From Aureimonas phyllosphaerae (GTDB lineage Bacteria; Pseudomonadota; Alphaproteobacteria; Rhizobiales; Rhizobiaceae), in contig NZ_FOOA01000005.1 of NCBI RefSeq assembly GCF_900113065.1, positions 1 through 64,000 on the forward strand: a stretch of DNA of 64,000 nt, in the 5' to 3' direction. How positions within the stretch are numbered: the stretch's first letter is position 1; each line of letters opens with the position of its first letter. Below, piece after piece: positions 42,145-50,129 of this stretch. The translations under genes were made by a program, and so were the position numbers. The notes beneath the pieces were generated by a model. The model saw only the letters and a program-made list of their open reading frames with translations, ran no database searches and was not told the DNA's origin.

Positions 42145-43428
42145 ATGAAGAACGATCCGCGCAGCCACGGCCTGTGGGAGGCCTCGGCGCCGCCCGCCCC
42201 GCCAACAGCGGCGTTGTCGGGCGAACTCGATGTCGACGTCGCGGTGATCGGCGGCGGCTTCACCGGCTGTTCGGCGGCGCTGCACCTTTGCGAGGGCGGC
42301 GCCAGCGTCGCGGTTCTGGAGGCCGAGGAGATCGGCTTCGGCGGGTCTGGCCGCAATGTCGGCCTCGTCAATGCCGGCATGTGGGTGATGCCGGACGATC
42401 TGCCGGGCGAACTCGGGGACGTCTACGGCGAGCGGCTGCTGCAGCTCCTCGGCGAGGCCCCGAGCGTCGTGTTCGAGCTCGTCGAACGGCATGCCATCCC
42501 CTGCGAGGCCGAGCGGCGGGGCACGCTCCATTGCGCGGTCGGGCCGAAGGGCCTCGACGAGGTGCGCGAGCGCGAGCGCCAATGGCGCGCGCGCGGCGCG
42601 CCGGTGCGGCTTCTCGATGCCGAGGAAACCGCCGCCAAGGTCGGCACCATGGCCTATGCCGGCGCGCTTCTCGACGAGCGGGCCGGCACGATCCAGCCGC
42701 TCGCCTATGCGCGGGGTCTCGCGCGTGCGGCGATCGCGGCGGGCGCGACGATCTTCACCGCGAGCCCCGTGATCGCGGCCACCGACGAGCGGGATGTCTG
42801 GCGTCTCGCGACGCCGACCGGCGTTGTGCGCGCAAGATCCGTCGTGGTCGCCACCGACGCCTACGGCACGGGCGTCTTCCCGCAGATCCGCCGGGAGCAG
42901 GTGCATCTGCCCTATTTCAACATGGCCACCCCGCCGCTCGGCGACAATGTCAGGCACTCGATCCTCCCCGAGCGCCAGGGCGCCTGGGATACGAAGGAGA
43001 TCCTTTCCTCCTTCCGCTTCGACCAGGCCGGCCGGCTCGTGTTCGGCTCGGTCGGCGCCCTTCGCGGCGGCGGCCAGATGGTGCACCGGGATTGGGGACG
43101 CCGGGCGCTGGCACGGCTGTTCCCCCAGATCGCGGGCATCGACTTCGAATATCAGTGGTACGGCCAGATCGGCATGACCGAGAACAGCCTGCCGCGCTTC
43201 CACCGGCTGGGGCGCGACGTCGTCGCCTTCAGCGGCTACAACGGGCGCGGCATCGCGCCGGGCACCGTGTTCGGGCGCTGCCTCGCCCGGCTTCTTCTCG
43301 GTGAGATCGGCGAGGCCGATCTGCCGCTGCCCGTCACCGACCCTTTGCCCGCGCCACGGCGCGCCCTTCGCGAGGCCTATTACGAGGTCGGCGCGCAGGT
43401 CGCCCATCTGGCCGGCGCGCGGCTCTGA
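42145..43428 (+). CDS. amaA: FAD-dependent L-pipecolate oxidase AmaA
   Basis: A 427-residue DAO/GlpO-type flavoprotein. The FAD motif is VDVAVIGGGFTGCSAALHLC. GGSGRNVGLVNAGMWVMPDD, QGAWDTKEILSSFRFDQAGR and SGYNGRGIAPGTVFGRCLAR match AmaA from Pseudomonas well. AmaA oxidises L-pipecolate to piperideine-6-carboxylate, which opens to 2-aminoadipate semialdehyde, the substrate of the next gene product. Close paralogues act on other amines (PuuB-like), but the operon favours pipecolate. The start MKNDPRSHGLWEASAPPAPP lies two bases after the hglS stop. Confidence 0.88.
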   Translation: MKNDPRSHGLWEASAPPAPPTAALSGELDVDVAVIGGGFTGCSAALHLCEGGASVAVLEAEEIGFGGSGRNVGLVNAGMWVMPDDLPGELGDVYGERLLQLLGEAPSVVFELVERHAIPCEAERRGTLHCAVGPKGLDEVRERERQWRARGAPVRLLDAEETAAKVGTMAYAGALLDERAGTIQPLAYARGLARAAIAAGATIFTASPVIAATDERDVWRLATPTGVVRARSVVVATDAYGTGVFPQIRREQVHLPYFNMATPPLGDNVRHSILPERQGAWDTKEILSSFRFDQAGRLVFGSVGALRGGGQMVHRDWGRRALARLFPQIAGIDFEYQWYGQIGMTENSLPRFHRLGRDVVAFSGYNGRGIAPGTVFGRCLARLLLGEIGEADLPLPVTDPLPAPRRALREAYYEVGAQVAHLAGARL

Positions 43429-43466
43429 TCCGCACCCCGACGCTTCTTCCTGAGGATCCGACCACC

Positions 43467-45011
43467 ATGCTCGACACGCCCACCTCCCTCGCCACCGAGG
43501 CGCAGTCCCTCCTGCCCTCGCTCGGCGTCGCCGAGACCGCGTTCCGCGGCGGCTCCCGCCAGGTCGTCTCGCCCGTCGACGGCGAGGTCCTGGCGTCCGT
43601 CCCGACGGTCGATCCGGCAGCCGTCGGCGAGGCGATCGGGCGCGCGCACGAGGCGTTTCTCAAGTGGCGCGAGGTTCCCGCCCCGCGGCGCGGCGAACTC
43701 GTCCGGCTCCTCGGCGAGGAGCTTCGCGCCCACAAGGACGCGCTCGGCCGCCTCGTCAGCCTGGAAGTCGGCAAGGCGCCGTCCGAGGGCCTTGGCGAAG
43801 TGCAGGAGATGATCGACATCTGCGACTTCGCCGTCGGCCTGTCGCGCCAGCTCTACGGCCTCGTGATCCCGTCCGAGCGGGCCGACCACAAGCTCACCGA
43901 GCAGTGGCATCCGATCGGCGTCGTCGGCGTCATCTCGGCCTTCAACTTCCCCGTGGCGGTCTGGTCCTGGAACGCGGCGCTCGCCTTCGTTTGCGGCGAC
44001 GCCGTGGTCTGGAAGCCGTCGGAAAAGGCGCCGCTCACCGCGCTCGCCGTGCAGGCGATCTTCGAGCGCGCCGCCGCCCGGTTCGGCGATGCGCCCGCTA
44101 ACCTGTCGACGCTTCTCGTCGGCGAGCGCGAGGTGGGCGAGGCGCTGGTCGATGATCCGCGCGTGCCCGTCGTCTCGGCCACCGGCTCGACCCGGATGGG
44201 ACGCGCGGTCGGCGAGCGGCTCGCCCGCCGCTTCGCCCGCGCGATCCTCGAACTCGGCGGCAACAACGCCTCGATCGTCACGCCGTCCGCCGATCTCGAC
44301 CTGACGCTGCGCGCCGTCGCCTTCGGCGCCATGGGCACGGCCGGCCAGCGCTGCACGACGATGCGCCGCCTTATCGTCCATGAGAGCGTCTACGACACGC
44401 TGGTGCCGCGTCTCGCAAAGGTCTACCGCTCGATCTCGGTCGGCAATCCGCTGACCTCGGACGCGCTGGTCGGGCCGCTGATCGACCGCGCCGCCTTCGA
44501 GGCGATGGGCCGGGCGCTGGAGGCCGCGAAGGCCGCCGGCGGTACGGTGCACGGCGGCGAGCGGGTCGACGTCAACGGCGCGAACTCGTTCTACGTACGC
44601 CCGGCACTGGTCGAGATGCCGGCGCAGACCGGGCCGGTGGTCGAGGAGACCTTCGCGCCGATTCTCTACGTCCTGAAGTATCGCGATCTCGCGCAAGCGA
44701 TCGCGCTGCAGAACGGCGTGCCGCAGGGCCTGTCGTCCTCGATCTTCGGCACCGACATGCGCGAGGTCGAGCGCTATCTTTCGGCGGCGGGCTCGGACTG
44801 CGGCATCGCCAACGTCAACATGGGCACCTCGGGCGCCGAGATCGGCGGCGCTTTTGGCGGCGAGAAGGAGACCGGCGGCGGACGCGAGAGCGGCTCGGAC
44901 GCCTGGAAGGCCTACATGCGCCGCCAGACCAACGCCATCAACTACGGCCGCTCCCTGCCGCTCGCGCAAGGCGTGAAGTTCGACGTGGACGGGGGCTCGG
45001 CGGAAGCATGA
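43467..45011 (+). CDS. amaB: L-piperidine-6-carboxylate / aminoadipate-semialdehyde dehydrogenase AmaB
   Basis: A 514-residue NAD-dependent aldehyde dehydrogenase. The N-terminal VLASVPTVDPAAVGEAIGRA and APRRGELVRLLGEELRAHKD are followed by VGVISAFNFPVAVWSWNAAL, the general-base Glu in LELGGNNASI and the catalytic Cys in TAGQRCTTMRRL. KAPSEGLGEVQEMIDICDFA and SRQLYGL are characteristic of the ALDH7/AmaB group. It oxidises 2-aminoadipate semialdehyde to 2-aminoadipate. The last codons overlap the aminotransferase start by four bases (ATGA). Length is typical. Confidence 0.93.
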   Translation: MLDTPTSLATEAQSLLPSLGVAETAFRGGSRQVVSPVDGEVLASVPTVDPAAVGEAIGRAHEAFLKWREVPAPRRGELVRLLGEELRAHKDALGRLVSLEVGKAPSEGLGEVQEMIDICDFAVGLSRQLYGLVIPSERADHKLTEQWHPIGVVGVISAFNFPVAVWSWNAALAFVCGDAVVWKPSEKAPLTALAVQAIFERAAARFGDAPANLSTLLVGEREVGEALVDDPRVPVVSATGSTRMGRAVGERLARRFARAILELGGNNASIVTPSADLDLTLRAVAFGAMGTAGQRCTTMRRLIVHESVYDTLVPRLAKVYRSISVGNPLTSDALVGPLIDRAAFEAMGRALEAAKAAGGTVHGGERVDVNGANSFYVRPALVEMPAQTGPVVEETFAPILYVLKYRDLAQAIALQNGVPQGLSSSIFGTDMREVERYLSAAGSDCGIANVNMGTSGAEIGGAFGGEKETGGGRESGSDAWKAYMRRQTNAINYGRSLPLAQGVKFDVDGGSAEA

Positions 45012-46243
45012 GCGCGCTGGCCGCCGCCGGGATGCCTGCCTTTCGGCCGGCCGAGCGCATCGCCTCGGTCGGGGTGTCCGAAATCCTGAAGATCACGGCC
45101 AGAGCCGGCGCGCTGAAGCGTGCCGGTCGACCGATGATCATCCTCGGGGCGGGCGAGCCCGACTTCGACACGCCCGATAACGTGAAAGAGGCGGCGATCC
45201 GCGCGATCCGCGACGGCGCCACCAAGTACACCGCGCTCGACGGCTCCCCCGAACTGAAGGACGCCGTGCGGGCCAAGTTCGAGCGCGAGAACGGGCTCGT
45301 CTTCGCCGCCGACGAGGTGACGTGCGGTGCCGGCGCCAAGCAGATCCTCTATAATGCCTTCATGGCGACGCTCGGGCCGGGCGACGAGGTTGTCATCCCC
45401 ACTCCCTACTGGACGAGCTACAGCGACATCGTCGCCATCGCGGGTGGAACGCCTGTGCTCGTGCCGTGCGGGATCGAGGCGGGCTTCCGGCTCCGGCCCG
45501 AGCAGCTCGAGGCGGCGATTACCCCGCGCACCCGCTGGCTTCTCCTCAACTCGCCCTCCAACCCGTCGGGCGCCGCCTACTCGGCCGAGGAGCTCGAGGC
45601 GCTGGCGGGCGTCCTGCGTCGCCATACCCATGTCTGGGCAATGTCCGACGACATGTACGAGCACATTCTCTACGACGGTCTGGCGTTCGCGACGCTGGCC
45701 GCTGTCGCGCCGGATCTTCGGGATCGCACGCTCACCGTCAACGGCGTTTCGAAGGCCTATGCGATGACCGGCTGGCGCATCGGCTACGGCGGTGGCCCCG
45801 CCGTGCTGATCCGGGCGATGGCCGTGGTGCAGAGCCAGGCGACGTCCTGCCCGTCCTCCGTCAGCCAGGCGGCGGCGGTCGAGGCGCTGAACGGGCCGCA
45901 GGCCATCGTCGCGGAACGCTGCGCGGCATTCCAGCGGCGGCGCGATCTCGTGGTCGCCGGGCTCAACGCCGTTCCCGGCCTCCAGTGCCCGGTGCCGCAG
46001 GGGGCCTTCTATACGTTCGCCAGTTGCGAAGGGCTTCTGGGGGCGCGCACGCCGGACGGGGGCGTCCTGCGTTCCGACCGCGATGTCGCCGACTACCTTC
46101 TTGAGGCCGACGTCGCGGTGGTGCCCGGCGCCTGTTTCGGCCTCGAGCCCTTCTTCCGCATCTCCTACGCGACGTCGGACAGCGAGTTGAAGACGGCGCT
46201 GGAGCGGATCGAAGCCGCCTGCGCCCGCCTCCATCACGCCTGA
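45008..46243 (+). CDS. class I/II aminotransferase, probable 2-aminoadipate transaminase
   Basis: A 411-residue PLP enzyme of fold type I. Family landmarks are ILGAGEPDFDTPDNVKEAA, TCGAGAKQILYNAFMATLG, LLNSPSNPSGAAYS, SDDMYEHILYDGL and the PLP lysine in VNGVSKAYAMTGWRIGYGGG. The C-terminal ACFGLEPFFRISYATSD carries the substrate-carboxylate arginine. By itself the sequence looks like an aspartate/tyrosine-type aminotransferase. Its ATGA overlap with amaB, and hglS in the same operon, make conversion of 2-aminoadipate to 2-oxoadipate the likely role. That step is inferred. Confidence 0.88.
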   Translation: MSALAAAGMPAFRPAERIASVGVSEILKITARAGALKRAGRPMIILGAGEPDFDTPDNVKEAAIRAIRDGATKYTALDGSPELKDAVRAKFERENGLVFAADEVTCGAGAKQILYNAFMATLGPGDEVVIPTPYWTSYSDIVAIAGGTPVLVPCGIEAGFRLRPEQLEAAITPRTRWLLLNSPSNPSGAAYSAEELEALAGVLRRHTHVWAMSDDMYEHILYDGLAFATLAAVAPDLRDRTLTVNGVSKAYAMTGWRIGYGGGPAVLIRAMAVVQSQATSCPSSVSQAAAVEALNGPQAIVAERCAAFQRRRDLVVAGLNAVPGLQCPVPQGAFYTFASCEGLLGARTPDGGVLRSDRDVADYLLEADVAVVPGACFGLEPFFRISYATSDSELKTALERIEAACARLHHA

Positions 46244-46310
46244 CGGGGCGGGCCGCGAGGTCGAGGGCGGGAGTGTTGCGGCCTCTCCCATTCCGCTATG
46301 GAATGGCGGG

Positions 46311-47225
46311 ATGCAGACCCCGCGCCGCTTCCTTCCGTCCATCGGCCTTCTCAGCGCCTTCGAGGCGGCGGCGCGCACCGGCAGCTTCACCGCGGCGGCG
46401 GGCGAGCTGAATCTCACGCAGAGCGCCGTCAGCCGGCAGATCAAGGCGCTGGAGGAGCAGCTCGACGTCGAATTGTTCCTGCGCGAGCGCCAGACCGTTC
46501 GCCTGACCCCGGCGGGTGAGGCCTATGCCCGCGACATTCGCGATGCGCTGCGGCGGATTTCCACGGCCTCGCTCAACATCCGCGCCAACCCGTTCGGCGG
46601 CACCTTGAATCTGGCGATCCTGCCGACCTTCGGCACGCGCTGGCTGGCACCGCGCCTGCCGGATTTCCTGGCGCTCCATCCCGGCATCACGATGAATCTG
46701 GCGACGCGGCTCGTCGAGTTCGACTTCCGGCTCGACACGATGGACGCGGCGATCCACTTCGGCGTGCCGAACTGGCCGGGGACCCGCCACCTCCAGCTTC
46801 TGGCCGAGGACGTCGTGCCGATGGGCAGCCCCGACTTCGCCGCGGCCCATCCGGTCGGCGGCGATCCGGCGGCGCTGCGCGCGCTGCCGCTCCTGCACAT
46901 CACCTCGCGTCCCGACGCGTGGGAGACGTGGTTCGCCGCGCAAGGCGTGGCGCCCGACGGCGTGACGGGCATGCTGTTCGACCAGTTCGCCACGATCGCG
47001 CAGGCCGCGATGGCGGGGCTCGGCGTCGCGCTCCTGCCGAGCTTTCTCGTCGCCAAGGAGATCGAGCGCGGCGAGCTCGTGCCGATCATCGACCGCCCGA
47101 TGCGCTCGCGCGAGGAGTATCATCTTGTCTGGCCGAAGGAGCGCGACCGCTTCCCGCCGCTTGTCGCCTTCCGGCAATGGTTGTCCGCCATCACGGGCCG
47201 GGACGGTGCGCCCTCCGGCCCTTAG
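46311..47225 (+). CDS. LysR-type regulator (GcvA-like), probable regulator of the lysine/pipecolate operon
   Basis: A 304-residue LTTR. The winged HTH is FLPSIGLLSAFEAAARTGSF, TAAAGELNLTQSAVSRQIKA. The effector domain starts GGTLNLAILPTFGTRWLAPR and ends with the WPKERDRFPPLVAFRQWL segment typical of GcvA-type regulators. It follows the aminotransferase by 67 bases on the same strand and probably controls the operon, although the operon promoter is upstream of hglS. Its stop reads TAGAGCG, similar to the sequence at gene ends next to the dispersed repeats. Confidence 0.88.
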   Translation: MQTPRRFLPSIGLLSAFEAAARTGSFTAAAGELNLTQSAVSRQIKALEEQLDVELFLRERQTVRLTPAGEAYARDIRDALRRISTASLNIRANPFGGTLNLAILPTFGTRWLAPRLPDFLALHPGITMNLATRLVEFDFRLDTMDAAIHFGVPNWPGTRHLQLLAEDVVPMGSPDFAAAHPVGGDPAALRALPLLHITSRPDAWETWFAAQGVAPDGVTGMLFDQFATIAQAAMAGLGVALLPSFLVAKEIERGELVPIIDRPMRSREEYHLVWPKERDRFPPLVAFRQWLSAITGRDGAPSGP

Positions 47226-47695
47226 AGCGTCTCGTTGCGCCCTTGCCGCGAGTGGCGGCCTCGATTGGAGGGGTGTCGGTCGGGCCCGCGTCCGCGGGAT
47301 GTTCGCTGCAGGCCGAAGCGCCTGCGTCGAACATCCCGCGACAATCCAGTCGGCTGCCACTTGAGATCTGTCGCTGCAACCTCCGTGATTTGATTCCGCC
47401 GGCCGCTCGCAGAGAAAGGCTCGGTTCCGACCTCGAATGCATGCGCCGTCCGCCCGAGGCAGATCGACCGTCCGGCGCCCGGAACTCGCGATAAACGCTC
47501 AGTCCCGAACGAACGAATCGTCAGCAGAACGCCTGAAATGCAGGGAAGTAAGTCGGCTCGTCGACCGGACCGAGGCAGGGCGATGGCCTGCCAGGTTATC
47601 GATGTCTATCGCAAGGAAAAGAGATCGCTGCGGCGCCGCGACCCGCCACTAGAGCTGTCCGGCTGTCCCACTCCAGATCTGCGAGAGGGATCGAA
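47226..47695. other. gene-free region between the LysR gene and tRNA-Val
   Basis: About 470 bases without a supportable gene. It holds one strong palindrome (47293-47340). It also holds a short CTAGAGCTGTCCGG at 47650-47663 that recalls the left end of repeat family B without a matching core. Nothing else is recognisable. Confidence 0.5.
47293..47340. repeat. long perfect-stem palindrome
   Basis: CGCGGGATGTTCG (47293-47305) pairs exactly with CGAACATCCCGCG (47328-47340). After one mismatch the inner bases TGCAGGC/GCCTGCG pair again (one G-T pair), leaving a loop of about six bases. No T-run follows on either strand, so it is not a simple terminator. It could be an operator, a REP-like element or a structured RNA. 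Confidence 0.7.
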
Positions 47696-47770
47696 TGGTG
47701 GGCACGACTGGGATTGAACCAGTGACCCCTGCAATGTCAATGCAGTGCTCTCCCGCTGAGCTACGCGCCC
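47696..47770 (-). tRNA. tRNA-Val(GAC)
   Basis: A 75-nt tRNA on the minus strand. Acceptor GGGCGCG pairs with CGTGCCC (one G-T), discriminator A, encoded CCA. The D-arm is TAGCTCAGCGGGAGAGCA. The anticodon stem CTGCA/TGCAG encloses loop TTGACAT, anticodon GAC (codon GUC, Val). The T-arm is CTGGTTCAATCCCAG. It lies 84 bases downstream of cpdR on the same strand. Confidence 0.97.
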
Positions 47771-47780
47771 ATTCGATGGA

Positions 47781-47847
47781 GCGGCTTACACCACAGGAGG
47801 CGCGGTGCGGTCAAGACCGTTTGCGCCTCTTGTGGGGATGAAGCCGC
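47781..47847. repeat. 67-nt extended hairpin between cpdR and tRNA-Val
   Basis: Nested complementary arms: GCGGCTT (47781-47787) with AAGCCGC (47841-47847); CCACAGGAGGCGC (47791-47803) with GCGCCTCTTGTGG (47823-47835, one G-T); CGGTC (47808-47812) with GACCG (47815-47819). On the minus strand seven T follow the cpdR stop directly, then this structure, then tRNA-Val ten bases on. It may be a transcript-end or processing element. Confidence 0.72.
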
Positions 47848-47854
47848 AAAAAAA

Positions 47855-48220
47855 TCAGGCGGCGTCCTGGAGCATCTTGCCGACTTCCTCCACCAGCTCG
47901 CGCAGGTGGAAGGGCTTGGACAGGATCTTGGCGTCCTTCGGGGCCTTGGAGTCGGGGTTCAGCGCGACCGCGGCAAAGCCCGTGATGAACATCACCTTGA
48001 GGTCGGGGTCGAGCTCGGTGGCGCGGCGCGCCAGCTCGATGCCGTCCATCTCGGGCATCACGATATCGGTCAGGAGCAGCGAGAACGGCTCCTCGCGAAG
48101 GCGCTCGTAGGCGCTGCCGCCGTTGTCGTAGGCGGTCACCTCGTAGCCGGCCTTTTCCAAAGCCTTGGCCAGGAAGCGGCGCATGTCGTTGTCGTCTTCG
48201 GCCAGAAGGATCTTGTACAT
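47855..48220 (-). CDS. cpdR: cell-cycle response regulator CpdR
   Basis: A 121-residue single receiver domain, very close to CpdR of rhizobia. It reads ILLAEDDNDMRRFLAKALEK, LLLTDIVMPEMDGIELARRA (phospho-acceptor Asp 52), FITGFAAVALNPDSKAPKDA and ILSKPFHLREL (Lys 102). In Caulobacter, unphosphorylated CpdR primes ClpXP to degrade CtrA and other factors at the cell pole; phosphorylation comes from the CckA-ChpT relay. The protein ends in Ala-Ala, as expected for a protein itself subject to ClpXP turnover. The start ATG 48220 precedes the first beta-strand. It is divergent from the N-formylglutamate amidohydrolase gene. Confidence 0.94.
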   Translation of the reverse strand: MYKILLAEDDNDMRRFLAKALEKAGYEVTAYDNGGSAYERLREEPFSLLLTDIVMPEMDGIELARRATELDPDLKVMFITGFAAVALNPDSKAPKDAKILSKPFHLRELVEEVGKMLQDAA

Positions 48221-48376
48221 CTCGTAACCTGAATGTCGCGGCGGGTGCCGGACGTGAAGCCTGCTCGCAATCAACCTTTTAGCAGATTGCTTAAGCAAGA
48301 GCTAAATGGAATGTTCGAGCGGCAGAACGGCCCTATCTCCAGTGGAACGCGGTTTGCGAAAGGGAAATGAAGGGGA

Positions 48377-49285
48377 GTGCATTTGGACGTCGCCGCTCCC
48401 AACCTGGAAACCGCCGCGGGCGCGTGCCCGGCCTTCGAGGTCATCGAGCCGACCCGCCAGACCAGCCCTTTCGTGTTCTGCTCGCCCCACAGCGGGCGCG
48501 CCTATCCGTCCTCGTTCCTCGCGCAGAGCCGGCTCGGCCCCTCGGCGATCCGCCGCTCGGAAGACCTCTTCGTCGACCAGCTCTTCGACTTCGTGCCGGC
48601 GCTCGGCGCGCCGCTCCTCGTCGCAAGGTTTCCCCGCGCCTATCTCGACGTCAACCGCGAGCCCTACGAGCTCGACCCCGCGATGTTCTCGGGGCCGCTG
48701 CCCGACCGCGCGAACTCGGCCTCCGTGCGGGTCGCTGGCGGCCTCGGCACCATTCCGCGCATCGTCGCCGAGCGCGAGGAGATCTATGCCGGGCGAATTC
48801 CCGTCGCCGAGGCGCTCTCGCGTATCGACACGATCTACATGCCCTTCCACGAGACGCTGGAGCGCCTCGTCGAGACGACGCGCCGCGCCTTCGGCTTCGC
48901 GATCCTGATCGACTGCCATTCGATGCCCTCCTCGGTCCGGCCGATGCCGGGCGGGCCGAAGGCGGATATCGTGGTCGGCGACCGGTTCGGCACCAGCGCC
49001 GCCCACCACTACGTCGCCATGGCGGTGCAGCGCCTGACGGCGCTCGGCCTCGATGTAACGCGCAACAAGCCCTATGCCGGCGGCTACATCACCGAGCGCT
49101 ACGGGCGGCCGCGCGGTGGGGTCCACGCCATCCAGCTCGAGATCAACCGCGCGCTCTATGCCGACGAGCGCAATTTCGTGCCGCATGCGGCCTTCGGCCA
49201 TTTCCGGCGCATTCTCTGGGAGTTCGCCTCGTGCTTTGCCGCCGAGGTGGAATCGGAACTCCAGCGCCCCGCCGCGGCGGAGTAG
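48377..49285 (+). CDS. N-formylglutamate amidohydrolase family protein
   Basis: A 302-residue enzyme of the HutG/N-formylglutamate deformylase (FGase) family. The metal-binding and active-site segments are FVFCSPHSGRAYPSSFLAQS, PRAYLDVNREPYELDPAMFS, ILIDCHSMPSSVRP and GVHAIQLEINRALYADE. It would release formate from N-formylglutamate, the end of one histidine-degradation route. The location next to cpdR and hisN is conserved in rhizobia, so a broader amidohydrolase role is possible. The start is uncertain: GTG at 48377, or TTG at 48383, which is better spaced from AGGGGA. Confidence 0.88.
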   Translation: MHLDVAAPNLETAAGACPAFEVIEPTRQTSPFVFCSPHSGRAYPSSFLAQSRLGPSAIRRSEDLFVDQLFDFVPALGAPLLVARFPRAYLDVNREPYELDPAMFSGPLPDRANSASVRVAGGLGTIPRIVAEREEIYAGRIPVAEALSRIDTIYMPFHETLERLVETTRRAFGFAILIDCHSMPSSVRPMPGGPKADIVVGDRFGTSAAHHYVAMAVQRLTALGLDVTRNKPYAGGYITERYGRPRGGVHAIQLEINRALYADERNFVPHAAFGHFRRILWEFASCFAAEVESELQRPAAAE

Positions 49286-49346
49286 GACGCCCTCGCCAGG
49301 ACCCTGCGTTGGCCGTATAGGACGGGCCCCGGCTGGAGACCCGACG

Positions 49347-50129
49347 ATGACGACGCTGCCTGATGCTTCCTTCCTGTTCCGCCTGGCGGATGCCGCCGCG
49401 AAGGAGACGCTGCCGCGCTTCCGCACGGCGCTCAGCGTCGATTCCAAGCCCAAGGAGGGCTTCGCCTTCGATCCGGTGACCGAGGCCGACCGCGAGGCGG
49501 AGAAGGCGATCCGGGCGATCATCGAGGCGGAGTATCCGTCCCATGCGATCCTCGGCGAGGAGTTCGGCTTGTCGGGTTCCGGCGACCATCTCTGGGTGAT
49601 CGACCCGGTCGACGGCACGCGGCCCTTCATCTGCGGCGTCCCGGTCTGGGGCACGCTGATCGGCCTCCAGGTGCGCGAGCGCGCCGAGATCGGCATCATG
49701 AGCCAGCCCTACACGCGCGAGCGCTTCTGGGCGACGCCGGACGGCGCCTTCGGCGACGGGCCGCAGGGTGAGAAGCGCCTGCGCGTGCGCGACGTCGGGG
49801 GGCTTTCGGGCGCGACGCTCTTCTCGTCGGCGCCAGAGCTGTTCAAGGGCGGGCTGAAGGACCGCTTCCAAAGCCTCGTCGATCAGGTTCGGCTCACCCG
49901 CTTCGGGGCCGACTGCTACGCCTTCGCCATGCTGGCCGCCGGCCATGTCGACATCTGCGTCGAACCCGGCCTCCAGCCCTATGACATCGTGGCGCTGACG
50001 CCGATCGTGGAGCAGGCTGGCGGCGTGATCACGACCTTCTCGGGCGACCGGCCGGAGAATGGCGGCGACGTCGTGGCGGCCGCGACGCCCGCCCTGCACG
50101 AGGCGGCGCTGCGCATCCTCAACGGCTGA
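49347..50129 (+). CDS. hisN: histidinol-phosphatase, inositol-monophosphatase type
   Basis: A 260-residue Mg2+-dependent phosphatase. The metal-binding motifs are AILGEEFGLSG, LWVIDPVDGTRPFICGVPVW (D-P-x-D-G-T) and the C-terminal PGLQPYDIVALTPIVEQAGG. In alphaproteobacteria the group with DPVDGTRPFICG acts as histidinol-phosphatase, the penultimate step of histidine synthesis. The start ATG 49347 gives MTTLPDASFLFRLADAAAKE. The 3' end overlaps the convergent hydrolase gene by 11 bases. Confidence 0.88.
   Translation: MTTLPDASFLFRLADAAAKETLPRFRTALSVDSKPKEGFAFDPVTEADREAEKAIRAIIEAEYPSHAILGEEFGLSGSGDHLWVIDPVDGTRPFICGVPVWGTLIGLQVRERAEIGIMSQPYTRERFWATPDGAFGDGPQGEKRLRVRDVGGLSGATLFSSAPELFKGGLKDRFQSLVDQVRLTRFGADCYAFAMLAAGHVDICVEPGLQPYDIVALTPIVEQAGGVITTFSGDRPENGGDVVAAATPALHEAALRILNG

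Noticed and set aside
47650-47663. A further family B repeat copy near tRNA-Val
   Set aside because: Only CTAGAGCTGTCCGG resembles the end; the conserved core and the opposite end are absent.
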